From Noviherbaspirillum galbum (GTDB lineage: Bacteria > Pseudomonadota > Gammaproteobacteria > Burkholderiales > Burkholderiaceae_D), in contig NZ_JAAIVB010000037.1 of NCBI RefSeq assembly GCF_010974945.1, positions 248,001 to 312,000 of the forward strand: a stretch of 64,000 nt of DNA. Reading direction: 5' to 3'. Shown here one piece after another: positions 23,515 through 36,014 of this stretch (positions within the stretch are counted from its first letter, which is position 1; the number at the start of each line of letters is the position of its first letter). Under the pieces are notes generated by a model that was given only the letters and a program-made list of their open reading frames with translations, did not search any database and was not told where the DNA came from. The translations under genes were made by a program, and so were the position numbers.

Positions 23515-24528
23515 ATGGCACTACTGGAAATCAAGAATCTCAAGGTGGAGTTCGGCGCGGCCGCGACGCCGTTCACCGCCGTCGACGGGCTCGACCTTTC
23601 GGTGGAAGCGGGCGAGGTGGTCGGCATCGTGGGCGAGTCCGGTTCCGGCAAGAGCGTGACCTCGCTCGCGCTCATGGGACTGATCGACTACCCCGGGCGG
23701 GTGAAGGCCGATGCCATGCGTTTCGACGGGCAGGACCTGCTCGCCATGACTGAGCAGCGGCGCCGCGCGCTGCTCGGCAAGGACATCGCCATGATCTTCC
23801 AGGATCCGATGACCAGCTTGAATCCGTCCTACAGCGTGGCTTACCAGCTCATCGAAACCTTGCGCGTGCATGAAGGCGGATCGGCGCGCGAGCTGCGCGC
23901 GAAAGCCCTGGCGCTGCTGCGGCAGGTCGACATACCGGACGCGGAACGCCGGCTCGATGCTTATCCGCACCAGCTTTCCGGCGGCATGTGCCAGCGCGTG
24001 ATGGTGGCGATGGCCATCGCCTGCAATCCGCGCCTGCTGATCGCCGACGAGCCCACCACCGCGCTGGACGTGACGGTGCAGGCGCAGATCCTGGACCTGC
24101 TGGTGGGCCTGCAGCGCGAACGCGGCATGGCGCTCATGCTGATCACCCATGACCTTTCCGTCGTCGCCCAGACGGCGCACCGGGTCGTCGTGATGTATGC
24201 CGGCCAGGTCATGGAAACCGGGCGCGTTCCCGACATCTTCCACGCGCCGCGCCATCCCTATACCCAGGCCCTGCTGTCCGCGCTGCCCGAGCATAACGCC
24301 GGGCGCGCACGTCTGCAGACCATACCGGGCGTCGTTCCCGGACTGCACGACAGGCCGGCGGGCTGCCTGCTGCATCCGCGCTGCCGCTATGCGGTGGCGG
24401 ATTGCCGCGCAGCGCGTCCCGGCCTGAACGCGGTGGAAGGAGGCGAGTCACGCTGCCACTTTCCCCTGGATGCGCAAGGGCATCCGACCAACGGCTGGGA
24501 GCAGCGGCGGGCGGAGAGGGCGGCATGA
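23515..24528 (+). CDS. dppD: Dipeptide ABC transporter ATP-binding protein DppD
   Basis: 337-aa ATPase. Walker [16 protein letters not shown]-loop [20 protein letters not shown], signature [20 protein letters not shown], Walker [15 protein letters not shown] and H-loop [11 protein letters not shown] are present. The C-terminal oligopeptide-transporter extension ([20 protein letters not shown]) has the usual Cys cluster, which can bind an Fe-S cluster in relatives. Its stop overlaps dppF. Confidence 0.95.
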   Translation: MALLEIKNLKVEFGAAATPFTAVDGLDLSVEAGEVVGIVGESGSGKSVTSLALMGLIDYPGRVKADAMRFDGQDLLAMTEQRRRALLGKDIAMIFQDPMTSLNPSYSVAYQLIETLRVHEGGSARELRAKALALLRQVDIPDAERRLDAYPHQLSGGMCQRVMVAMAIACNPRLLIADEPTTALDVTVQAQILDLLVGLQRERGMALMLITHDLSVVAQTAHRVVVMYAGQVMETGRVPDIFHAPRHPYTQALLSALPEHNAGRARLQTIPGVVPGLHDRPAGCLLHPRCRYAVADCRAARPGLNAVEGGESRCHFPLDAQGHPTNGWEQRRAERAA

Positions 24529-25502
24529 GCAGCGCAACGCCCATCCTCGAAGCGCGCCACCTGGTCAAGCATTACCCGGTGGCGCAGGGCTGGTTCAAGC
24601 CCAAGGCGATCGCCCGCGCGCTCGACGGCGTGTCGTTCAGCCTCGAGCCCGGCCGCACCCTGGCGGTGGTCGGCGAATCGGGCTGCGGCAAGTCCACGCT
24701 GGCGCGGCAGGTCACCATGATCGAACACCCGACCGAAGGCGAGCTTTGGATCGGCGGCAGCAACATCGCCCATGCCGACCGTGCCGCGCTGAAGCAGGTC
24801 AGGCCGCTGGTGCAGATGGTGTTCCAGAATCCATATGCCAGCCTCAATCCGCGCAAGAAGATCGGCGCGATGCTCGAAGAGCCGCTGGAAATCAATACCG
24901 CGTTGAACAAGTCTGAGCGCCGGGACCGTGCGCAAGCCATGATGGCGCGCGTCGGCCTGCGGCCGGAACACCATGGCCGCTATCCCCACATGTTTTCCGG
25001 AGGCCAGCGCCAGCGGGTCGCGATCGCGCGCGCCCTCATGCTCGATCCGAAGGTGATCGTGGCCGACGAGCCGGTGTCGGCGCTCGACGTCTCGATACAG
25101 GCGCAGGTGCTGAACCTGCTGATGGACCTGCAGCAGGCGAGCGGCGTGTCCTACCTCTTCATCTCGCACAACCTGGCGGTAATCGAGCACATCGCCGACG
25201 AGGTGCTGGTCATGTATCTCGGCAAGGCGGTGGAGCACGGCAGCAAGCAGCAGGTGTTCGCCCGTCCCCTGCATCCCTACACCAGGGCCCTGTTTGCGAG
25301 CACGCCGCGCATCGACCCGGCGCAGCGCCAGCAAAAGATCATGCTGCGCGGTGAACTGCCGTCGCCGCTCGCGCCGCCGCCCGGCTGCGCCTTCAATACG
25401 CGGTGTCCGTACGCGGTCGAACGCTGCCGCCAGGAGGTGCCGGCCTACCGTGAATTCGATGGCCGGAAGGTGGCCTGCCACCGCGTGGAAGAAATCGATT
25501 AG
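24525..25502 (+). CDS. dppF: Dipeptide ABC transporter ATP-binding protein DppF
   Basis: Second ATPase, 325 aa, from [20 protein letters not shown]. Walker [16 protein letters not shown]-loop [15 protein letters not shown], signature [16 protein letters not shown], Walker [15 protein letters not shown] and H-loop [12 protein letters not shown]. The C-terminal Cys motif is [20 protein letters not shown]. Last gene of the operon; ATGA overlap with dppD. Confidence 0.95.
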   Translation: MSSATPILEARHLVKHYPVAQGWFKPKAIARALDGVSFSLEPGRTLAVVGESGCGKSTLARQVTMIEHPTEGELWIGGSNIAHADRAALKQVRPLVQMVFQNPYASLNPRKKIGAMLEEPLEINTALNKSERRDRAQAMMARVGLRPEHHGRYPHMFSGGQRQRVAIARALMLDPKVIVADEPVSALDVSIQAQVLNLLMDLQQASGVSYLFISHNLAVIEHIADEVLVMYLGKAVEHGSKQQVFARPLHPYTRALFASTPRIDPAQRQQKIMLRGELPSPLAPPPGCAFNTRCPYAVERCRQEVPAYREFDGRKVACHRVEEID

Positions 25503-25539
25503 CCGTCCGCGGCCGGGTTCGCCGGATCGCTCAGCGCGC

Positions 25540-26334
25540 TCAGTGCCGGCCGCCGAGGTGCTTCTTCAGCATGCGGTCAACGCTCTTCGATGACCTGAGC
25601 GCCGTGATTTCGTCGTCGATGCGCTCCAGCAGGCGCCCGGCGTCCCGGGAGCGCTTGCTGATCGCGAAGTGCAGGCCGATGGGCGCATCTTCCGGCAAGG
25701 ACGCGCCGGCGATCTGCGCCGGCCCCAGGGCATTCGTCAGGTCGGCATTGAACCGGACCAGGCCCTCCATGACCTCGCGCTTTTCGATGAAGAGGTCGCA
25801 ATGTCCCGCATGCAGCTTGTCGACCAGGGCAAGATAGGTCTTCGCGCCGCGATCCACGCTTTCCGTTGGAATGCCATAGCTTTCATACGTGTTTCCGATC
25901 AGCCCGCAGATCTTGTACGAACGCAGGTTGCCGAGGTTGCGGATGCGGATGCCGTCGGGGTGGTTCCTGCGCGACACGTAGTACATGCTGTGCACGTCCG
26001 CATAGGGTTCGGAAATCAGGAAGGGCGTCGGGTCGATCTGGGCGGTTGGCACGTTGATGACGACGTCGATGGCGCCGGTTTCCGCCATCTTCAGGCAACG
26101 CTTCCAGGGCAGGAGGGAAACCTCCGCCGTTTCCTTGCCGGTGCGCTCGAGGATGCGGCGAAGGACGTCGATGCCGACTCCCTGGGCCTGGGGCATGCCC
26201 TTGTCCGCGCGGCCGGAAGAGTAGGCATAGGGCGGATATTCGATGTCGGCGGCGCATGCCCTGATCACCTCCCCGGCGCGGGCGGCCGCGGCATGGAGGA
26301 AAAGAATCAGGAGGAGGATCCGGGTTGCGGTCAT
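25540..26334 (-). CDS. Periplasmic solute-binding protein, SBP_bac_3-like
   Basis: 264 aa from MTATRILLLILFLHAAAARA (signal peptide). The mature part IRACAADIEYPPYAYSSGRA, then GVGIDVLRRILERTGKETAE and WKRCLKMAETGAIDVVINVP, is the pattern of amino-acid-type binding proteins that also occur as orphan sensors. No permease or ATPase lies beside it. Start uncertain: the frame stays open to 26421 and no start has a good Shine-Dalgarno. It is convergent with dppF. Confidence 0.75.
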   Translation of the reverse strand: MTATRILLLILFLHAAAARAGEVIRACAADIEYPPYAYSSGRADKGMPQAQGVGIDVLRRILERTGKETAEVSLLPWKRCLKMAETGAIDVVINVPTAQIDPTPFLISEPYADVHSMYYVSRRNHPDGIRIRNLGNLRSYKICGLIGNTYESYGIPTESVDRGAKTYLALVDKLHAGHCDLFIEKREVMEGLVRFNADLTNALGPAQIAGASLPEDAPIGLHFAISKRSRDAGRLLERIDDEITALRSSKSVDRMLKKHLGGRH

Positions 26335-26558
26335 GCGTCGCTGGCGTGTCGTATCAATCCGATAACTTTTCTGCCGCAATTCCATGGCGGGGACGGTGAA
26401 CGGAAAGATCATAGCCAGCATTTCCGGTGCTGGCGTCGTTTGTTATTCAGGATTAATTTAATTTTCCGGAATCGCCGGAATCGGTTTCCATCCCGTGATG
26501 ATGAATGGCTACGCTTGACGATCCCATGCGCGAAGGACCTATCCGAGACCGGGCGGTA

Positions 26559-26984
26559 ATGCTGCGCGCGCCGCCAGCCCTGGGCATGCTGCTCATGCTC
26601 GTCGTACTGCTGTTGGCGGCATGGTGCACGGGCGCGCGCGCGGAACTGGCGGTCATCGTCAACCCGCAGCAGTCCGTCTCGCGCATGCATGCGGGACAGG
26701 TCGCACAGTATTTCCTGGGTGGCTCGGCGGCGCTGGTGCCCATCCAGCAGGCGGAAGGTTCGGCGATTTGGAGCGAGTTTCACCGCAAGGTGCTGGACAA
26801 GGAGCCGGCACAGGTGCAGGCGATCTGGGCGCGGCTGACCTTCACCGGCAAGGCCAGGGCACCAAGGGAGTTTCGTTCCAGCGCGGAGGTCAAGAAAGCC
26901 GTCAGCGAGAACGTCAACGCGATCGGCTACATCGACAGGTCGGAGCTCGACCCGTCGGTCAAGGCGGTGACGATCCTGCCCTGA
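26559..26984 (+). CDS. Small PBP-like (phosphate-binding type) periplasmic protein
   Basis: 141 aa from MLRAPPALGMLLMLVVLLLA, a signal peptide ending GARA. The mature part LAVIVNPQQSVSRMHAGQVA, then QYFLGGSAALVPIQQAEGSA, and AVSENVNAIGYIDRSELDP resemble the PstS-like domain (PBP_like_2) that occurs as stand-alone small proteins. In-frame ATGs at 26505 and 26526 are alternative starts; none has a clear ribosome site. No partner genes identify a ligand. Confidence 0.7.
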   Translation: MLRAPPALGMLLMLVVLLLAAWCTGARAELAVIVNPQQSVSRMHAGQVAQYFLGGSAALVPIQQAEGSAIWSEFHRKVLDKEPAQVQAIWARLTFTGKARAPREFRSSAEVKKAVSENVNAIGYIDRSELDPSVKAVTILP

Positions 26985-27001
26985 TCAGCCGGAGGAACGG
27001 C

Positions 27002-29233
<2,232 letters not shown>

Positions 29234-29323
29234 GCTGGCGCGGATTTTACCGGATTCGGCGATGGGACGTTTCAGCGTGGCTGCCACCGGGGTTGGTGTT
29301 TCTCCTGTGCATGTGCCACGGGC

Positions 29324-29731
29324 TCAGCGCTGGCCGGCATCCACCGCCTGCCATGGCTGCTGGCAGACCTGGATGGACGGGTAATAGCCTTCGGGCTGGG
29401 CGCAGTAGTACCAGATGTTGCCGCTCTGCTGAACGACCGGCGGCGAAGCTGGCGTCACCACCACCACCGGCGGCGCGATGATGGTCGCGGCCGGGTAGAC
29501 GGGATAGGCCGGCGGATAGACGTAGGCGGGCGGATAGACATAGGCCGGATAACCCGGCCGCCGCCAGCCTGCCACGGGCCCGCCGAGATGAACGCCCACG
29601 CCCACGCTGGCATGGCCGGGGTGCTGCTTTATCAGGATGTCCGCGCTGTCATGGTAAGCAAGGGCGGGCACGGCATGCAGCGCGAGCAGGCCGCTCAACA
29701 GGGCCAGTGCAAAAAGCGGAACGGATTTCAT
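29324..29731 (-). CDS. Secreted Pro/Tyr-rich hypothetical protein
   Basis: 135 aa, signal peptide MKSVPLFALALLSGLLALHA, cut after ALA. The mature part holds a Tyr-Pro-rich repeat region (YVYPPAYVYPPAYPVYP) and a C-terminal SGNIWYYCAQPEGYYPSIQV, then CQQPWQAV, a two-Cys motif I have seen at the end of many proteobacterial envelope proteins. Start supported by AAGGAG. The function is unknown; an envelope location is likely. Confidence 0.75.
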   Translation of the reverse strand: MKSVPLFALALLSGLLALHAVPALAYHDSADILIKQHPGHASVGVGVHLGGPVAGWRRPGYPAYVYPPAYVYPPAYPVYPAATIIAPPVVVVTPASPPVVQQSGNIWYYCAQPEGYYPSIQVCQQPWQAVDAGQR

Positions 29732-29927
29732 GGCGAGCTCCTTGCCTCGAAGGCAGCCCGGAGCGGAATATCCGTGGGGTCGCCTGGAAGAACCTGTCAA
29801 CGTTGATGCTTTACATTCTATGACAGCAATCCGGCGATTTCATTTCCTGGTGGCGCATCTGCAAGTGGAACTCGCATGGGCGAATCTGCTCCAACTTAGC
29901 CTTTCATCAAGACCAAAGGAGACAAGG

Positions 29928-30257
29928 ATGATGCGCTCCAATGAATTGCAGCAACGCATGAGCCATGTCGAGCAGACCGTTCACCATGCGGCCGAACGTT
30001 GCCAGACCGCCACGACCCTGCCGATGGACCTGAAGGACAGCATCCAGGAGCTCGACCAGCGGGTGATGCAGGCACGGCAGACGATGCAATCGAACGACGA
30101 AAGCCAGGTGCGGCAATGTATCGAGGACCTGGAGCAGATGGGCGACCGCGCCAAGGACGCCTGCGAACATGCGCCGAATCTGGACAGCGAATTGCGGGAC
30201 GCCATCATGCAGGCGCACCGCGAACTGTCCGACATGAAGCACCAGTTCCTGCACTGA
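29928..30257 (+). CDS. Small all-helical hypothetical protein
   Basis: 109 aa, predicted coiled-coil throughout (ELQQRMSHVEQTVHHAAERC; DLKDSIQELDQRVMQARQTM). AAAGGAG seven bases before the ATG decides this start; a longer frame upstream is not supported. No family recognised. Followed by a strong terminator. Confidence 0.7.
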   Translation: MMRSNELQQRMSHVEQTVHHAAERCQTATTLPMDLKDSIQELDQRVMQARQTMQSNDESQVRQCIEDLEQMGDRAKDACEHAPNLDSELRDAIMQAHRELSDMKHQFLH

Positions 30258-30284
30258 CCTGGCAAATTCGCCAGCCTGAAAGTC

Positions 30285-30317
30285 AAAACCCGCCGCGCGT
30301 TTCCGCCGGCGGGTTTT
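30285..30317 (+). terminator. Intrinsic terminator
   Basis: AAAACCCGCC / GGCGGGTTTT stem with an internal loop, then a T-run. It ends the helical protein gene and, on the minus strand, could also serve minE. Confidence 0.75.
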
Positions 30318-30356
30318 TCATGCGCGGCGCATGCGCCCCGGATGCTTGTTTGATGC

Positions 30357-30620
30357 TTACTTGACCGGGGCGGCGTCGGGCAGCACCACGTTCACGTCGA
30401 GCACTTCCAGGTTGCCCTGGCGGTCGAGGGAAATCTTGATGTCGTCGGCATTGACTTTGGCGTATTTCGAGATCACCGCGATCAGTTCCTTGTGCAGGGC
30501 CGGCAGGAAGTCGGGGCCGTCGCGGCCGTTGCGCTCGCGCGCAATGATGACCTGCAGCCTTTCCTTGGCCGTGCTGGCGCTTTTCGGCTTGGTGTTGAAA
30601 AGGAAGGAGAGAAGGGCCAT
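30357..30620 (-). CDS. minE: Cell division topological specificity factor MinE
   Basis: 87 aa. It stimulates MinD ATPase to drive the pole-to-pole oscillation that keeps FtsZ at mid-cell. The N-terminal membrane-targeting / MinD-binding part is [20 protein letters not shown], followed by [20 protein letters not shown], and the C-terminal dimer domain is [20 protein letters not shown]. One base separates it from the minD stop. Confidence 0.96.
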   Translation of the reverse strand: MALLSFLFNTKPKSASTAKERLQVIIARERNGRDGPDFLPALHKELIAVISKYAKVNADDIKISLDRQGNLEVLDVNVVLPDAAPVK

Positions 30621-30621
30621 G

Positions 30622-31437
30622 TCACTTCCCCTTGAACAGCCGCTGGAACAGTCCCGGCTTTTCGTAGGCGACGAAGCGCAGCGGCACTTCGTGGCCGAGG
30701 AAGCGCGCAACGACATCTTTGTAGGCTTCCGAGACGTCGGAGCCGGTCAGGTGGATCGCGGGATTGCCCTGGTTGGACGCGTGCAGCACCGACTCGGACT
30801 CGGGAATGATGCCGATGAGCGGAATGCGCAGGATTTCCTGCACGTCGGAGTAGGACAGCATCTCGCCGGCGTCGACGCGCTTGGGCACGTAGCGGGTGAT
30901 GAGCAGGTGTTCCTTGACCGGTTCCTGGCCGTTGAGCGCGCGGCGTGACTTGGCCTGGATGATGCCGAGGATGCGGTCGGAATCGCGCACCGACGACACT
31001 TCCGGGTTGGTGACCACGATCGCTTCGTCGGCGAAGGTCAGTGCCATCACCGCGCCGTGCTCGATGCCGGCGGGGGAGTCGCAGACGATGTACTCGAAGC
31101 CCATCTTGTCGAGTTCCTGCAGCACGCGCTCCACGCCGGCCTCAGTGAGGGCGTCCTTGTCGCGCGTCTGGGAGGCGGGCAGGACGAACAGGTTCTCGCA
31201 GTGCTTGTCCTTGATGAGGGCCTGGTTCAGGGTCGCCTCGTTGTTGACGACGTTGATCAGGTCGTAGACGACGCGTCGCTCGCAGCCCATGATGAGGTCG
31301 AGGTTGCGCAGGCCGACGTCGAAGTCGATGACCGCGGTCTTGTGGCCGCGCATGGCGAGGCCGGAAGCAAAACTGGCGCTGGAAGTGGTCTTGCCGACGC
31401 CTCCCTTGCCGGAAGTTACAACAATGATTTTCGCCAC
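30622..31437 (-). CDS. minD: Septum site-determining ATPase MinD
   Basis: 271 aa. Deviant Walker [19 protein letters not shown] at residues 10-27, switch region [20 protein letters not shown] and a C-terminal amphipathic membrane helix ([11 protein letters not shown]). It recruits MinC to the membrane and is released by MinE. Middle gene of minCDE. Confidence 0.97.
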   Translation of the reverse strand: MAKIIVVTSGKGGVGKTTSSASFASGLAMRGHKTAVIDFDVGLRNLDLIMGCERRVVYDLINVVNNEATLNQALIKDKHCENLFVLPASQTRDKDALTEAGVERVLQELDKMGFEYIVCDSPAGIEHGAVMALTFADEAIVVTNPEVSSVRDSDRILGIIQAKSRRALNGQEPVKEHLLITRYVPKRVDAGEMLSYSDVQEILRIPLIGIIPESESVLHASNQGNPAIHLTGSDVSEAYKDVVARFLGHEVPLRFVAYEKPGLFQRLFKGK

Positions 31438-31457
31438 AAACAGACTCCTTATAAAAA

Positions 31458-32240
31458 CTATGCCTTGATCGTCGTTACTTCGAGCCGGTCGCCGTTCAGC
31501 TTCACCTGGGCCGGCTGTTTCGCCACTTCCTTCGGCAAGCCGCCTTCGAAGGTGCGGTAGATGCCGGCGACCGACACGAGTTCGGCTTCCATGCTCAGCG
31601 CGAAGATGCGCGCTTCGGCGTTGCCGCTGGCGCCAGCGAGCGCCCGTCCGCGCAGGGGCGCGTACACGTGGATGCTGCCGTCGGCGATCAGCTCGGCGCC
31701 GTTGTTCACGATGGCGGTGACGATCAGGTCGGCGCCGCGCGCATAGACGCGCTGGCCGGCGCGCACCGGCGTGTCGATGATCATCGCGGCCACCGGCGCG
31801 TGCACGACCTGCACCTGGGGTTCGGGAACCGGCGCGGCCTGCGCGGCCTGGACTGGAGCGGGAGCCGGGGCTGGCGGCGGTGCCGTTTCCGGCTCGCCCT
31901 CGGCGGGCCGCGCCTGGGGCTGCGCCAGCGTGTCGATCGACAGGCCATGGGCCAGGATCGCGTCGTGCATCCAGTCCGGCGCGCCGCGGACCGCGACCGG
32001 GTTGAGGGAATGCGCCTTGAACAGGGCCGTGATCGCCGGCCAGTCAGCCGGCTGGTCGGTGGCGTCGAGCTGGCCCAGGTCGAGTACCGCGAACTCGTTG
32101 TCGAAATAATCGCTCATGCCGCCGGTCATCTGGCGCAATGCCGCGTCCAGCGTGGACAGGTCCAGCGTGCGAAGGATGGCGGATACCGCCACGACGGTGG
32201 AGATCTTGATTTCGACGGGTTTGCTGCTGTTCTTGGACAT
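31458..32240 (-). CDS. minC: Septum site-determining protein MinC
   Basis: 260 aa FtsZ inhibitor. The N-terminal domain (about 1-110), an unusually long Pro/Ala-rich linker (TAPPPAPAPAPVQAAQAAPV) and the C-terminal beta-helix domain (RVYARGADLIVTAIVNNGAE; IHVYAPLRGRALAGASGNAE) are clear. The linker is longer than in Escherichia coli MinC. First gene of the operon. Confidence 0.96.
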   Translation of the reverse strand: MSKNSSKPVEIKISTVVAVSAILRTLDLSTLDAALRQMTGGMSDYFDNEFAVLDLGQLDATDQPADWPAITALFKAHSLNPVAVRGAPDWMHDAILAHGLSIDTLAQPQARPAEGEPETAPPPAPAPAPVQAAQAAPVPEPQVQVVHAPVAAMIIDTPVRAGQRVYARGADLIVTAIVNNGAELIADGSIHVYAPLRGRALAGASGNAEARIFALSMEAELVSVAGIYRTFEGGLPKEVAKQPAQVKLNGDRLEVTTIKA

Positions 32241-32315
32241 AAGGCTCGACGATGACGATGCTGCGGGGGAGCAGAAGATCTACACAAAAGGACAAATGCC
32301 GTTCCGGTAAATGAA

Positions 32316-32339
32316 ACGGGCCGCTTGAAGGCGGCCCGT
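32316..32339 (-). terminator. Terminator between kynBUA and minC
   Basis: ACGGGCCGC / GCGGCCCGT stem followed on the minus strand by TTTCATTT, downstream of kynA. Confidence 0.65.
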
Positions 32340-32494
32340 CATGGATGGAAGTGGTGGACAGGCGGGAAAACCGCCGCGCTGCCGCCTGCGCATTGCCTTG
32401 ATGCCTGCCATCTGCTCCGTGCTTGGCGGCTATTATACCTGCTGCGAATCAAGGCAAACCCGGAATCTGCGGGGTGAAATCAAGGCTTGTATGC

Positions 32495-33385
32495 TCATAG
32501 CGCCGTGCGCAGCGCGAACAGCTCGGGGAAAAGCACGACTTCCAGCATTTTCTTGAGATAGCTGGCGCCGGCGGTGCCGCCGGTGCCGGTCTTGAAGCCG
32601 ATGATGCGCTCCACCGTCGTCACATGGCGGAATCGCCAGAAGCGGAACGCGGTTTCCAGATCGACCAGCTTTTCGGCCAGTTCGTACAAGGCCCAGTGCC
32701 GCGACGGATTCCGGTACGCCTCGAGCCAGGCGTCCTTCACCGATTCGTCGGCCCGGGTAGGTTGGGTCCAGTCCCGCTGCAGCCGCTCCGGATCGATCGC
32801 GAACCCCTCGCGCGCCATCAGCAGGATGGCTTCGTCATAGAGCGAAGGCTGGCGCAGCGCCGCATCCAGCCGCGCATGTCCCTCAGGATGCGAGGCATGG
32901 ACCTGCAGCATCGCCGGGTTCTTGTTCCCCAGGATGAATTCGATCTCCCTGTACTGGAAGGACTGGAAGCCGGACGACTGGCCGAGGTAGGGACGGATCG
33001 CGCTGTACTCGGGCGGTGTCATGGTGGCCAGGACATCCCAGGCATGCACCAGCTGGTCCATGATGCGGGCGACCCGCGCCAGCATCTTGAAGGCCGGCGG
33101 CAGCTCGCCCTTGCGCATGCAGGCACGCGCCGCATTCAGTTCGTGCAGCATGAGCTTCATCCAGAGTTCGCTGGTCTGGTGCTGCACGATGAACAGCATC
33201 TCGTTGTGGTCGGGCGAACGCGGATGCTGGGCCGACAGCACCTGGTCGAGCGCGAGGTAATCGCCGTAGCTCATGGATTGGCTGAAATCCATCTGCGCGC
33301 CATGCCAGCGGGCGGCGCTGCCATTCTCCTTGTCGTTGCCGTTGAGCGGCGCGTCGTTTGGCGTCTTGCCTGCGGTAGTCATCAT
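32495..33385 (-). CDS. kynA: Tryptophan 2,3-dioxygenase
   Basis: Heme enzyme converting L-tryptophan and O2 to N-formylkynurenine. 296 aa. Family signatures include [38 protein letters not shown] (heme-pocket His) and [20 protein letters not shown], then [13 protein letters not shown] near the C-terminus. Third gene of the kynBUA operon, 13 bases after kynU. Confidence 0.96.
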   Translation of the reverse strand: MMTTAGKTPNDAPLNGNDKENGSAARWHGAQMDFSQSMSYGDYLALDQVLSAQHPRSPDHNEMLFIVQHQTSELWMKLMLHELNAARACMRKGELPPAFKMLARVARIMDQLVHAWDVLATMTPPEYSAIRPYLGQSSGFQSFQYREIEFILGNKNPAMLQVHASHPEGHARLDAALRQPSLYDEAILLMAREGFAIDPERLQRDWTQPTRADESVKDAWLEAYRNPSRHWALYELAEKLVDLETAFRFWRFRHVTTVERIIGFKTGTGGTAGASYLKKMLEVVLFPELFALRTAL

Positions 33386-33398
33386 GGTCCTCCCTGGC

Positions 33399-34649
33399 TT
33401 AGGTCACCTGGTCGCGGCTGGCGGCGACGTCATAGGACCGCGTGTCGAGGATGTCGCGCAGCGTCTCCACGGCATTCCACACGTCAACGAAGCGGGTATA
33501 AAGCGGCGTGAAGCCGAAGCGCATGATCTCGGGCTCGCGATAATCGCCGACCACGCCGCGTGCAATCAAGGCTTTCATGACCGCATAGCCGTCCGGGTGC
33601 GCCACGCTCACCTGGCTGCCGCGCTGCGCGTGCTCGCGCGGCGTTTCCAGCCGCAGCGGATGCGAGGCGCAACGCTCCTCGACGAGGCGGATGAAGAGGT
33701 CGGTCAGCGCCAGCGACTTCGCGCGCACGGCGTCGATGCCGGTCCGCGCGAACAGGTCGAGCCCGCATTCGACCATCGCCAGCGAAGCAATCGGCTGCGT
33801 GCCGCACAGGCCGCGGCGAATGCCTGCCGTGGGCTTGAACTCGGGGTGCATCGCAAATGGCGCGGCATGCGCCCACCAGCCGGTCAGCGGCTGCCTGAAC
33901 TCGGCCTGGTGCCTGGGCGCGACCCACAGGAAGGCCGGCGAGCCCGGGCCGCCATTCAGGTACTTGTAGGTGCAGCCGACGGCATAGTCGGCGTTCGCGC
34001 CGCGCAGGTCGACCGGCACCGCCCCGGCCGAGTGCGCCAGGTCCCAGACGGTCAGTGCGCCCTGGGCATGGGCATGGGCCGTGATCGCCTCCATGTCGAG
34101 CATGCGGCCGGTGCGGTAGTTGACGTGCGTGAGGGTAACGACGGCAGTGTCGGCATCGATGGCGGCGGAAAGCTCATCCGGCGAATCCACCATGCGGATC
34201 TGGTAGCCGCGCCCGAGCCATTCAGCCAGCCCTTGCGCAATGTAGACGTCGGTCGGGAAATTCGAGCGCTCGGTCACGATGACCTTGCGGGCGCTGGCGG
34301 CCGGGTCGGCAGCCTGGCGGTGCAGGGCGGCGGCCAGCAGCTTGAACAGGTTGACCGACGTGGTGTCGGTCACGACCACCTCGCCGGCGCCGGCGCCGAT
34401 CAGCGGCGCGAGCCTGTCGCCGAGGCGGGACGGCAGGTCGAACCAGCCGGCGGTGTTCCAGCTTCCCACGAGGCCGTTGGCCCACTCGTCGGCGACGACC
34501 TGGCGCGCCCGTTCAGTCGCCGCCTTCGGCATGGCTCCCAGCGAATTCCCGACCAGGTAGATCAGTCCCTCGGGGAGCGCGAATTCGGGGCGCAAGGGCG
34601 CCAGCGTGTCGGCGGCGTCCATCGCCGCGCAGTCTGCTCGTGTCGTCAT
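33399..34649 (-). CDS. kynU: Kynureninase
   Basis: PLP enzyme that splits kynurenine into anthranilate and alanine. 416 aa from [20 protein letters not shown]. The PLP-lysine lies in [20 protein letters not shown], preceded by [24 protein letters not shown] three codons earlier overlaps the kynB stop (GTGA) and is the alternative start; the ATG has the better-placed AAGAAAAG. Confidence 0.95.
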   Translation of the reverse strand: MTTRADCAAMDAADTLAPLRPEFALPEGLIYLVGNSLGAMPKAATERARQVVADEWANGLVGSWNTAGWFDLPSRLGDRLAPLIGAGAGEVVVTDTTSVNLFKLLAAALHRQAADPAASARKVIVTERSNFPTDVYIAQGLAEWLGRGYQIRMVDSPDELSAAIDADTAVVTLTHVNYRTGRMLDMEAITAHAHAQGALTVWDLAHSAGAVPVDLRGANADYAVGCTYKYLNGGPGSPAFLWVAPRHQAEFRQPLTGWWAHAAPFAMHPEFKPTAGIRRGLCGTQPIASLAMVECGLDLFARTGIDAVRAKSLALTDLFIRLVEERCASHPLRLETPREHAQRGSQVSVAHPDGYAVMKALIARGVVGDYREPEIMRFGFTPLYTRFVDVWNAVETLRDILDTRSYDVAASRDQVT

Positions 34650-34654
34650 GGCAT

Positions 34655-35296
34655 TCACTTTTCTTGAAGATTTCTCAGGATCGCCCGGACCGGGCTGGCG
34701 TCCATGCCTTTCAGCTTGAGGGGAAGGGCGATCAACTCATAATCGCCGGCCGGCACCTCGTCGAGCACGATGCCTTCCAGGATCGCAATGCCATGTCCGC
34801 GGACCGCATGATGCGCATCCATGGTCTTGGATTCCTGTGGATCGAGCGACGGCGTGTCGATGCCGATCAGTGCCACGCCATGCGCGGCCAGCAAGGCGAT
34901 CGTTTCCGGCGCCACGCTGGCGAAGCCGGCATCCCATGCCCGCTGCGGTGCCTCGCGGTAGGTTCGGAACAGCACGCGCGCGGGAATGCCTTCCAGGACC
35001 GGGGCCACATGCGCGGGTTCGACGCGCGCCGCCCCGAGGCAATGCACCACGCGGCAAGGGCCGAGGTAGGGCAAGAGGCTCACTTCGTCGATGGACTTTC
35101 CGCTGGGGTCGTAGTGCGAAGGCGCGTCGCAATGCGCCCCGGTATGCGTGGACAGCGTCAGCTTGCTGACCTGCACCGGGCATTGCTCGGTGATCTGCCA
35201 GGTCGCTTCCGCGGCGAAAGCGGTGTCCCCCGGCCAGACCGGCGTGGCCGGCGAAAGCGAGGGGCTGATGTCATACAGGGATTGCCTGGTTGTCAT
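34655..35296 (-). CDS. kynB: Kynurenine formamidase
   Basis: Metal-dependent hydrolase releasing formate from N-formylkynurenine, placed between KynA and KynU in the pathway. 213 aa from [20 protein letters not shown], the family's usual length; an ATG at 35323 is possible. Metal motif [18 protein letters not shown] is present. First gene of the operon, divergent from kynR across 132 bases. Confidence 0.93.
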   Translation of the reverse strand: MTTRQSLYDISPSLSPATPVWPGDTAFAAEATWQITEQCPVQVSKLTLSTHTGAHCDAPSHYDPSGKSIDEVSLLPYLGPCRVVHCLGAARVEPAHVAPVLEGIPARVLFRTYREAPQRAWDAGFASVAPETIALLAAHGVALIGIDTPSLDPQESKTMDAHHAVRGHGIAILEGIVLDEVPAGDYELIALPLKLKGMDASPVRAILRNLQEK

Positions 35297-35428
35297 GGCG
35301 GGCTCGGCGATGTCGATAGCCATAGTTTAGTCGCAAGTCCTTGGTGGGTGATTGCGAAATGCACGGACATCCTGGCCGGAATTGGAATATCCTGCGAATG
35401 AATAGACGATTCGTGGAGATTTATTCGA

Positions 35429-35929
35429 ATGCCTCTCGATGCCATAGACCTGAACATTCTCCAGTTCCTGCAGCAGGACGGGCGGATGAGCAATATCGAG
35501 CTCGCGGAACGCGTGCACCTGTCGCCGTCGGCTTGCCTGCGCCGGGTGAAGTTGCTGGAAGAAAGCGGTCTGATTAGGCAATACTGTGCCGTGCTCGACC
35601 CCGCCGCGCTTGGCCTGGAAGTCGACGCCTTCGTGCAGGTGACGATGCGGCGCGACGTGGAGCAATGGCATGAAAGCTTCAGCGCGGCCGTGCAGCAATG
35701 GCCCGAGGTTGCCGGATCGTACATCATTACCGGCGAAGCGAATTACCTGCTGCGGGTGCGCGCGCGTTCGCTCAAGCACTTTTCCGCCTTCGTCCTCGAG
35801 AAGCTGTACAAGACCAAGGGCGTGCTCGACATCCGGTCGAACATCGTGCTGCAGACCATCAAGGACACGCAGCAGATTTCCCTTTCACTTGTTCAAGATC
35901 AAAAGATGAATATTCTCGACGCGAACTGA
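35429..35929 (+). CDS. kynR: Lrp/AsnC-family regulator of the kyn operon
   Basis: 166 aa. HTH LQFLQQDGRMSNIELAERVH, then LSPSACLRRVKLLEESGLIR, and a RAM ligand-binding domain (VAGSYIITGEANYLLRVRAR). Divergent position to kynBUA and known Pseudomonas precedent suggest KynR, which activates kyn genes in response to kynurenine. Confidence 0.9.
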   Translation: MPLDAIDLNILQFLQQDGRMSNIELAERVHLSPSACLRRVKLLEESGLIRQYCAVLDPAALGLEVDAFVQVTMRRDVEQWHESFSAAVQQWPEVAGSYIITGEANYLLRVRARSLKHFSAFVLEKLYKTKGVLDIRSNIVLQTIKDTQQISLSLVQDQKMNILDAN

Positions 35930-35955
35930 TCAAACTCCAACGGTTCGAAGCGCCA

Positions 35956-35989
35956 CTAAGAATTTATCCCTTCCGGGATAGGTTCTTAG
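35956..35989 (+). promoter_or_regulatory. Long imperfect dyad in the phbB leader
   Basis: CTAAGAA-TT-TATCCC, loop TTCC, then GGGATA-GG-TTCTTAG: 13 paired bases with one 2-base mismatch. It could be a kynR terminator or a leader hairpin 25 bases before phbB. Confidence 0.5.
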
Positions 35990-36014
35990 CAGGTGTGAAA
36001 ACCAAGGAGACATC

